Shown here in pieces: positions 57,678 through 64,000 of a stretch of DNA of 64,000 nt (the stretch's first letter is position 1; each line of letters begins with the position of its first letter). The notes below the pieces were generated by a model. That model saw nothing but the letters and a program-made list of their open reading frames with translations. It made no database searches and was not told where the DNA came from. The DNA is taken from NCBI RefSeq assembly GCF_035594125.1, contig NC_087163.1, forward strand, positions 10,927,501 to 10,991,500, written 5' to 3'. Made by a program: the position numbers and the translations under genes. The stretch is from Scylla paramamosain. Its lineage: Eukaryota; Arthropoda; Malacostraca; Decapoda; Portunidae.

Positions 57678-58840
57678 ATGGCGGACCACCGAGGCCAGAG
57701 TCAGGAAACGCCGAGGCGTTCCTCTACAGACAAGAAACGCCAGAGACGTGAGGATGACGTGCCTCGTGGAGATGTTAAGAAAAGGAAGGACGCTGGCTCC
57801 TCGCCGCACCGCGCCACACCGCACCCCGCCACACCGCACCCCGCCCCGCCACAACGTGACGATGACGCGCCACCCCCAGCTGCTGCTGTTGCTGCCGCAG
57901 GTCCCAGCGGTCAGAGTGTAACCAGTGCCGCCGCCGGGGATGTCAATTATGACCGTTTGAGCTGCCTGTTGGGCAGTTTGATAGAAAAACTTGACAAGAA
58001 GGCGGAGGCTACTACATCTCCTAGTAGTTTTACTGGGGTTCATGACCTCTCCTCCTCAGGGAGCGAGGATGGCGAGCTTGCAGAGTGTTTGCCAGATCCT
58101 CTCGACGGCCTTGACGCTTTGTGCTCCCCACAACATAGTGGCGCAGATCCTTGGATGAGTTCTCTGGAATTTTCCACAGTGAGGTAAAGAAAGGCCAGCC
58201 TTTGTCAGACCGTCTTGCGTCTATACTTAATGATAGCCTAAGGCGCCGTCCCTCTACAGAAGGCGTCAAAACTGCCTGTAGCAAGATTAAGATACCCAGT
58301 AATGTGCCGAATATGACTGTTCCTGCTACTAACTCGGCCATTACCAAGGCCATGAGTGTCGGGGGTAAACTTTTGGACACAACGGTCTGCCATACCACTG
58401 GTGTGCTTGTTAAGGCTTTAGTGCCTATCGCACAGTGTATCAATGATATTGGTGAAAAAAGAGGGAAGCCAATCGCCTCTTACTTGAGTGACTTAAACAA
58501 CACACTCAGACTTTTGACATCGGCAGTTAACTACTTAAACCAGGTCAGGAAGGAAGTGGCTCGCATCCACGTCAGTGACTCTGCCTTGGCGGAGTTGTGC
58601 AAGTGGGAATGCGAGGTTGGGCGAGACGACTTGTTTCCTTTTGATGTCATCAAAAAGTGTGATGAGATACGTAAGACCCGGCAGTTGGGCAGACCTTCCT
58701 TCCGACCCTACAGGTACAACAGGGCCAGGAGGCAAGCTCCCCACAGGCAAGATTCAAGGAGGCGACCGTCACAGAGGCCTTTTTTAGGCCACAGAGCCCC
58801 TCAAGGGAGGGGCACACAGGCCTACAGGTTTCCCCACTAA
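57678..58840 (+). CDS. DIRS ORF1, Gag-like, one frameshift
   Basis: Putative nucleocapsid protein. The ATG at 57678 (MADHRGQSQETPRRSS) was preferred over an upstream in-frame ATG because the upstream residues look like translated leader. The first part is charged and low in complexity (KKRQRREDD, a His-Pro/Ala repeat, PPPAAAVAAAG), then acidic (SSSGSEDGELAECL). The frame shifts by one base near 58150. From there LDEFSGIFHSEVKKGQPLSD, RLASILNDSLRR, KIPSNVPNMTVPATNSAI and KALVPIAQCINDIGEK match the DIRS Gag pattern of a kG-p-s-LA-N motif followed by P-x-N and vP-x-tN. The C-terminus is Arg-rich (RPYRYNRARRQAPHRQDSRR), probably RNA-binding, and stops at 58838. The RT frame overlaps it in the -1 register. 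Confidence 0.75.
58780..58824 (+). promoter_or_regulatory. Candidate -1 ribosomal frameshift signal between DIRS ORF1 and ORF2
   Basis: TTTTTTA at 58780-58786 lies in the ORF1 register as T-TTT-TTA, a canonical X-XXY-YYZ slippery heptamer. Nine bases later GCCCCTC (58796-58802) pairs perfectly with GAGGGGC (58807-58813) around an AAGG loop. An outer TAGGCC/GGCCTA pair (58785-58790 and 58819-58824) can extend the stem across a 5x5 internal loop. Slipping back one base enters the frame that runs without a stop into the RT. Confidence 0.7.
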
Positions 58841-60333
58841 TTCCTCCTACGGTAGGTTTCCATGCATCTCCACGTAATACCCCGGAAAATTTTGTGGGTG
58901 GTAAGATCAATGTTTACAGTCTTTTATGGCAAGCCCTGTCCTCAGATAACTGGATTCATGAGGTGGTCAGCGGTAAGATTCTAGAATTTGATACTTTACC
59001 TGTTCAAGAGTCTCTTCCGAGGCCTCTGCATCTATCTATCACTGATCAAAAGGCCCTGGACAGTGCTGTGTTACACTTCATCAAACATAAGATAGTGAAG
59101 AGTTGTGAGCCCTTGAGTGAACAGTGTTTTTACTCTAATATTTTCCCTACTCCTAAGAAAGATGGCACGTGTAGAGTGATTCTAAACTTGAAAGAATTAA
59201 ATCCTTTTGTCAGATATGAACATTTTAAGTTGGACTCTATTACGGATGTGATAAATTTAATACACCCAATGTGTTTCTTCGTGACTATTGACTTCAAAGA
59301 TGCATATTTTTCTGTGTCTGTTACCCCTGAGGAAAGGAAATGGCTCCGCTTTAGGTGGAAGGGTCAGCATTTTCAGTTCACATGCCTGCCTCAGGGTTTG
59401 ACTTCTGCCCCACGTATTTTCACAAAATTGCTCAAACCAGTCTTAGCTCACCTTAGGAAACTTGGAATAACTGTTTGTTGCTATCTAGATCACTGCATCT
59501 TTATTGGCGCTTCGGAAGTGGAATTGATAGAGAATGTGAGATATGCTGTGTTTCTCTTTGACTCCTTGGGGCTCACAGTTAATGTTAAAAAATCCGTATT
59601 GGACCCCACCCGTGAGATAGAATTTCTTGGGGTACTTTTCAACTCTGTCAACATGACTGCAACGCTACCCCAGCGTAAAAAAGACCGTATCAAGGATCAA
59701 GGTATCTCGTTACTCAAAGAGGACATCTCTTTACATTCCCTGGCTTCTTTCATCGGCCTCACCGTAGCTGCAGCCCCAGCTGTTAGTTTAGCTCCTCTCA
59801 GATATAAGTACCTAGAAATTGTCAGAAATCAAGGACTTAATCAGAATTTTGGCAACTACAATGCCAAAATTGTTTTGGATGACCATTCTAGGGAGTTAAT
59901 AATTTGGTGGATTAATAACGTTGATTCTCTGTCCAGGTCATTGCTTTCTTGTCCACCTCAGCTCGAGCTTCATACGGATGCCTGTCTCACTGGTTGGGGG
60001 GCATCAGTTGGTGAGTTAACAACAGGGGGTCATTGGGCACACGAGGAACTTGACCATATAAATTGTTTGGAGTTGAAGGCTATTTTATTGGGCCTTAAGT
60101 CCCTTTGCAAGGACTATAGCCAGACCCATATCAGACTTAGATCCGATAATACTACTGCAGTCGCTTGCATTGACAGGGGCGGTAGCACAAAGCGCTCTCT
60201 AAATTCTTTGGTTGAGGAAATCTTTACTTGGGCTGAGTCAAGACAAATCACCTTGTCAGCACAACATATTAAAGGCCTTGACAATGTGGAGGCTGATAGA
60301 GCCTCTAGACGGGGAATGGATGCTGAAACCTGA
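58780..60333 (+). CDS. DIRS ORF2: reverse transcriptase and RNase H
   Basis: No ATG begins the frame; it is open through the end of ORF1, consistent with entry by -1 frameshifting. RT: IFPTPKKDGTCRVILNLKEL, box A FFVTIDFKDAYFSVSV (about 59278-59325), box B FTCLPQGLTSAPRIFTKLL, and box C CCYLDHCIFIG (59482-59493 encodes Y-L-D-H), where the usual second aspartate of YxDD is histidine. RNase H: LELHTDACLTGWGAS, NCLELKAILLGL, RLRSDNTTAVACID, NVEADRASR, giving the D-E-D-D set. The frame ends by a one-base shift near 60312, just where the methyltransferase-like part should continue. The active-site change predicts loss of polymerase activity. Confidence 0.85.
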   Translation, partial: FFRPQSPSREGHTGLQVSPLIPPTVGFHASPRNTPENFVGGKINVYSLLWQALSSDNWIHEVVSGKILEFDTLPVQESLPRPLHLSITDQKALDSAVLHFIKHKIVKSCEPLSEQCFYSNIFPTPKKDGTCRVILNLKELNPFVRYEHFKLDSITDVINLIHPMCFFVTIDFKDAYFSVSVTPEERKWLRFRWKGQHFQFTCLPQGLTSAPRIFTKLLKPVLAHLRKLGITVCCYLDHCIFIGASEVELIENVRYAVFLFDSLGLTVNVKKSVLDPTREIEFLGVLFNSVNMTATLPQRKKDRIKDQGISLLKEDISLHSLASFIGLTVAAAPAVSLAPLRYKYLEIVRNQGLNQNFGNYNAKIVLDDHSRELIIWWINNVDSLSRSLLSCPPQLELHTDACLTGWGASVGELTTGGHWAHEELDHINCLELKAILLGLKSLCKDYSQTHIRLRSDNTTAVACIDRGGSTKRSLNSLVEEIFTWAESRQITLSAQHIKGLDNVEADRASRRGMDAET

Positions 60334-60889
60334 AATTTTTCAGCTGCTTTGTCATGTATTTTTCTTTCCAGACATTGATCTTTTTGCCTCACGCATCAAT
60401 GCTCAATTACCTAAGTATGTTTCTTGGAAACCTGATCCTTCCGCTTTCAGTACTAATGCTTTTGCACTTCAGTGGGGTGATATGAATCTCTATGCTTTTC
60501 CACCTTTCAGGATCATAGGCAAGATGCTGAAGAAATTACGGGAGGACAAGGCAACACTTCTAACGGTCTTACCTCTTTGGCCAACCCAGGTATGGTTTCC
60601 ATCGGCGCTTCACTTGCTGGCAGCCACGCCATTCATTCTTCCACCCTGTTCCCTAATACTTCCACAGGACCCGTCCCGTGTACACTCACGGGCACAGAAA
60701 TTGGCGGCCATGCTGTTATCGGGCGATCCTTTGAAGACCAGGGCCTTTCGCCAGAGGTTGCCAGCTTCCTCCTTAAATCTTGGAGAGAAGGTACAGTTGC
60801 ACAGTATGGGTCACATCTCCAGAGATGGTTGTCAGTTTGTCTCAGCAGGAAAGCTGATCCATTTCGCCCATGTATTAGGTTCATGTTAG
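60311..60889 (+). CDS. DIRS methyltransferase-like domain (continuation of ORF2)
   Basis: Continues ORF2 in the next register: DGEWMLKPEIFQLLCHVFFF, PDIDLFASRINAQLPKYVSW, KPDPSAFSTNAFALQW, NLYAFPPFRIIGKML, and LLTVLPLWPTQVWFPSALHL. In DIRS1-like elements this segment follows RNase H and is annotated as a Dam-like methyltransferase domain; its function in retrotransposition is not established. The end (SRAQKLAAMLLSGDP onward) overlaps the recombinase frame in the -1 register. The junction with RNase H at about 60312 needs one base to be read through, so it is a frameshift mutation or sequencing error in this copy. Confidence 0.75.
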   Translation, partial: GEWMLKPEIFQLLCHVFFFPDIDLFASRINAQLPKYVSWKPDPSAFSTNAFALQWGDMNLYAFPPFRIIGKMLKKLREDKATLLTVLPLWPTQVWFPSALHLLAATPFILPPCSLILPQDPSRVHSRAQKLAAMLLSGDPLKTRAFRQRLPASSLNLGEKVQLHSMGHISRDGCQFVSAGKLIHFAHVLGSC

Positions 60890-61677
60890 ACTTTCTACTA
60901 CAAGAATTTAATAAAGGGAAAGGCCGTAGCTACAGCACTTTAAACTCCATCCGCTCAGCAATTTCCGCCATAGCTACGATTGATGGCAAGCCTGCGGGCC
61001 AACACTCTTTAGTTAGCAGATTTATGAGGGCGGTTTTTCAGGAGAGGCCCTCCCTTCCTCGCTACCGCAGTACCTGGGATCCAGATTTGGTTTTGTCGTA
61101 CATATAGGGTCCGGGGCCTAACTCTTCTTTGTCCCTCATCCAATTGTCCCGGAAATTAACAGTGCTGATGCTTCTCTTATCTGGTCAACGTGGCCAAGTT
61201 TTACATTTTCTGGATACTCGAAATATGACAATTTCAGAGTTTACGGTTTCCTTCAGGATAGGTGACCTTCTTAAAACCTCTAGGCCAAGTGATCACCTCT
61301 CTGAGATAGCTTTTGTAGCCTATCCCTCTGATGAACGTTTGTGTGTTCATGCTGCAATCGTTAGTTACTTAGACAGGACTTCAGTTTTTCGGGGCTCAAT
61401 CACCAGATTTTTCATAACATCCGTGCCACCTATCAGAATTGCTTCTCGGGACACTTTGAGGCGTTGGACAAAGGATGTTCTCTTGGCTGCTGGCATTGAC
61501 CTTAAAATCTTTTCGCCCCACTCCACCAGGTCTGCGTCTTCCAGCAAAGCAGCTCTGACACTCCCGCTTTCTACCATCCTGTCTACTATAGGATGGTCTA
61601 GCGAATCAACCTTCGCCAAGTTCTACTGTAGGCCCCTTAAGAAGCAGGGCCTTTTTGCACGGGATATCTTACCCTGA
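60577..61677 (+). pseudogene. DIRS tyrosine recombinase with one in-frame stop
   Basis: Recombinase that would integrate circular cDNA without a target duplication. The N-terminal SAM-like part includes LSPEVASFLLKSWREGTVAQ, LQRWLSVCLSR and YSTLNSIRSAISAIATIDGK. A TAG at 61105-61107 interrupts the frame after DPDLVLSYI, and the same register continues to 61677. The catalytic part follows: LLLSGQRGQVLHFLD supplies the first Arg, FSPHSTRSASSSKAA the His-x-x-Arg, and IGWSSESTFAKFYCRP the Trp and the nucleophilic Tyr. All catalytic residues are kept and only the stop prevents a full product. The start overlaps the preceding methyltransferase-like frame, so the exact first codon is uncertain. Confidence 0.82.
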
Positions 61678-61909
61678 TGGGTCATTTTTCTACTGTTCGG
61701 GTTTATTGTACACCTTTATGGGATTTGTTTAAGGAATTGTTCTTTGTGATAAATTATGCTGATGTGGCACGATGTGGGCATTTTTGTTATCTGTTTTGTA
61801 CTATATATACTTGGATCTGGAATGTTGTTTTTTTCATTCTTCCCCTCATCATATCCAATTCCGAGGGTACCGTAGAGTGTTCCTGTAGGTTGAGGACTTT
61901 CTCTAAAGC

Positions 61910-62048
61910 TCTCGTTGAATACCCTTTGTGACGTCAGTTAAATGGCTTGTTTGACGTGAAATTGTAAGATTAAGCGAGTACTTACCAGTACGATGGTTGA
62001 TCGTAATTTCACGAATGCCATTTAACTGCGTCACTGCGGTATTAAACG
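61910..62048 (+). repeat. DIRS internal complementary region
   Basis: 61910-61962 is the exact reverse complement of the left end (57360-57412). 61960-62048 is the reverse complement of the right end (62162-62250) with a single mismatch. The two overlap at AAT (61960-61962), the complement of the ATT found at both termini. Such a region is thought to guide circularisation by bridging the two ends. Confidence 0.92.
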
Positions 62049-62131
62049 CCCGCCCATTCCCTTCCCTTTGTTTTTTCTTCGTGTTATTATGGTGTCTGTA
62101 CTGTTTTTTGTCCTCAACCTTCCTCTAAAGG

Positions 62132-62250
62132 ACTGACGGGTGACTGGCGACGCATGCATCTCGTTTAATACCGCAGTGACGGAGTTAAATGGCATTCGTG
62201 AAATTACGATCAACCATCGTACTGGTAAGTACTCGCTTAATCTTACAATT
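62132..62250 (+). repeat. DIRS right inverted terminal repeat
   Basis: Starts ACTGACGGGTGACTGGCGAC, inverted to 57406-57439, and ends TTAATCTTACAATT. 62162-62250 pairs with the internal complementary region. Confidence 0.9.
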
Positions 62251-62439
62251 AGCTTGCACATTTTTGGGGCATTCAATTCTTCTCTTTGTTACTATTTCCA
62301 GTCTTACTTCTTATGTGGTACTTGGAGAGATGCAATTACTTGCCACCTGTCCATTATTGCTGAAGGAAAATGTGGTTCTTCTATTTGTTAAGAACCTGCA
62401 AATAAACACCACCATATTACAGTAGTTTTTGATTTGGAG

Positions 62440-64000
<1,561 letters not shown>

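Larger units (their letters stand above)
57360..62250 (+). mobile_element. DIRS1-like tyrosine-recombinase retrotransposon, structurally complete
   Basis: 4,891 bp with the DIRS hallmarks. A left terminal repeat (57360-57439) and a right one (62132-62250) are in inverted orientation. An internal complementary region (61910-62048) holds the complements of the left end and the right end side by side. Gag-like, RT-RNase H, methyltransferase-like and tyrosine-recombinase coding regions are all on the plus strand. Both ends are ATT, and the two complements in the internal region overlap by exactly that triplet. No LTRs, no integrase of the DDE type and no TSD are present, as expected. The coding part carries two frameshifts, an in-frame stop and an altered RT active site, so this copy looks inactive. 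Confidence 0.92.

Noticed and set aside
57660..58043. Minus-strand 127-residue frame opposite the DIRS gag N-terminus
   Set aside because: It arises from the GC-rich low-complexity His-Pro/Ala stretch read in antisense.
58140..58190. Programmed frameshift within DIRS ORF1
   Set aside because: No slippery heptamer or stem is evident here, and Gag is normally a single frame, so a mutation or sequence error is more likely.
58030..58443. Minus-strand 137-residue frame inside the DIRS gag
   Set aside because: The plus-strand frame matches the DIRS Gag pattern; the antisense frame has no motif.
60305..60335. Programmed frameshift between RNase H and the methyltransferase-like domain
   Set aside because: The register change is +1 with no recognised signal; in related elements these domains are in one frame.

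Overview
This is an animal (eukaryotic) genomic window made almost entirely of transposable-element sequence and microsatellites. No complete host gene, rRNA or tRNA gene, CRISPR array or prokaryotic-style operon is visible. The mix (many APE-type LINE copies, long (AT)n/(CT)n/(GA)n/(TAA)n arrays, a DIRS1-like element, Gypsy elements including a Gmr1-like one, hAT and mariner) suggests an invertebrate, most plausibly a decapod crustacean. That identification is an inference from repeat content, not from a host gene.

Layout. 1-2.0 kb: 3' half of a CR1-like LINE. 2.6-13.3 kb: several copies of the dominant LINE, here called family A, including a self-nested block (2.6-7.2 kb) and a near full-length decayed copy (10.07-13.34 kb). 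13.4-17.5 kb: mostly unassigned DNA with microsatellites, hairpins, one possible host exon and a CR1-like tail. 17.6-20.8 kb: old family A pieces, a second LINE (family C) and a Gmr1-type leader copy. 21.9-27.6 kb: six family A pieces in both orientations, one inserted inside another with a target-site duplication. 28.5-32.2 kb: remnant of a Gmr1-like Gypsy element. 33.0-34.9 kb: family A. 34.9-39.5 kb: a Gypsy element with both LTRs, a 5-bp TSD and many inactivating changes. 39.6-42.2 kb: a LINE RNase H fragment and a hAT fragment. 42.3-44.5 kb: a Rex1/CR1-group LINE with an uninterrupted 660-codon RT frame. 45.3-51.8 kb: more family A. 52.6-53.0 kb: a Jockey-like fragment. 53.25-56.55 kb: the best family A copy, full length with one frameshift. 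57.36-62.25 kb: a structurally complete DIRS1-like element. 62.4-62.9 kb: a probable Penelope-like fragment with a hammerhead-ribozyme-like motif. 63.07-64.0 kb: a mariner element running off the window.

The two most notable signals are in the last 7 kb. The DIRS1-like element keeps both terminal repeats and the internal complementary region, so its ends can be fixed to the base (ATT at both termini). Its gag and RT frames overlap in the -1 register, with a canonical slippery heptamer and a strong stem-loop. Just downstream, a hammerhead-like fold precedes a short basic reading frame that resembles the start of a Penelope-like element.

All calls were made by reading the sequence and conceptual translations. 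No database search, alignment program or folding program was run. Clade names are by motif resemblance, and boundaries are approximate unless a TSD, LTR or terminal repeat fixes them.
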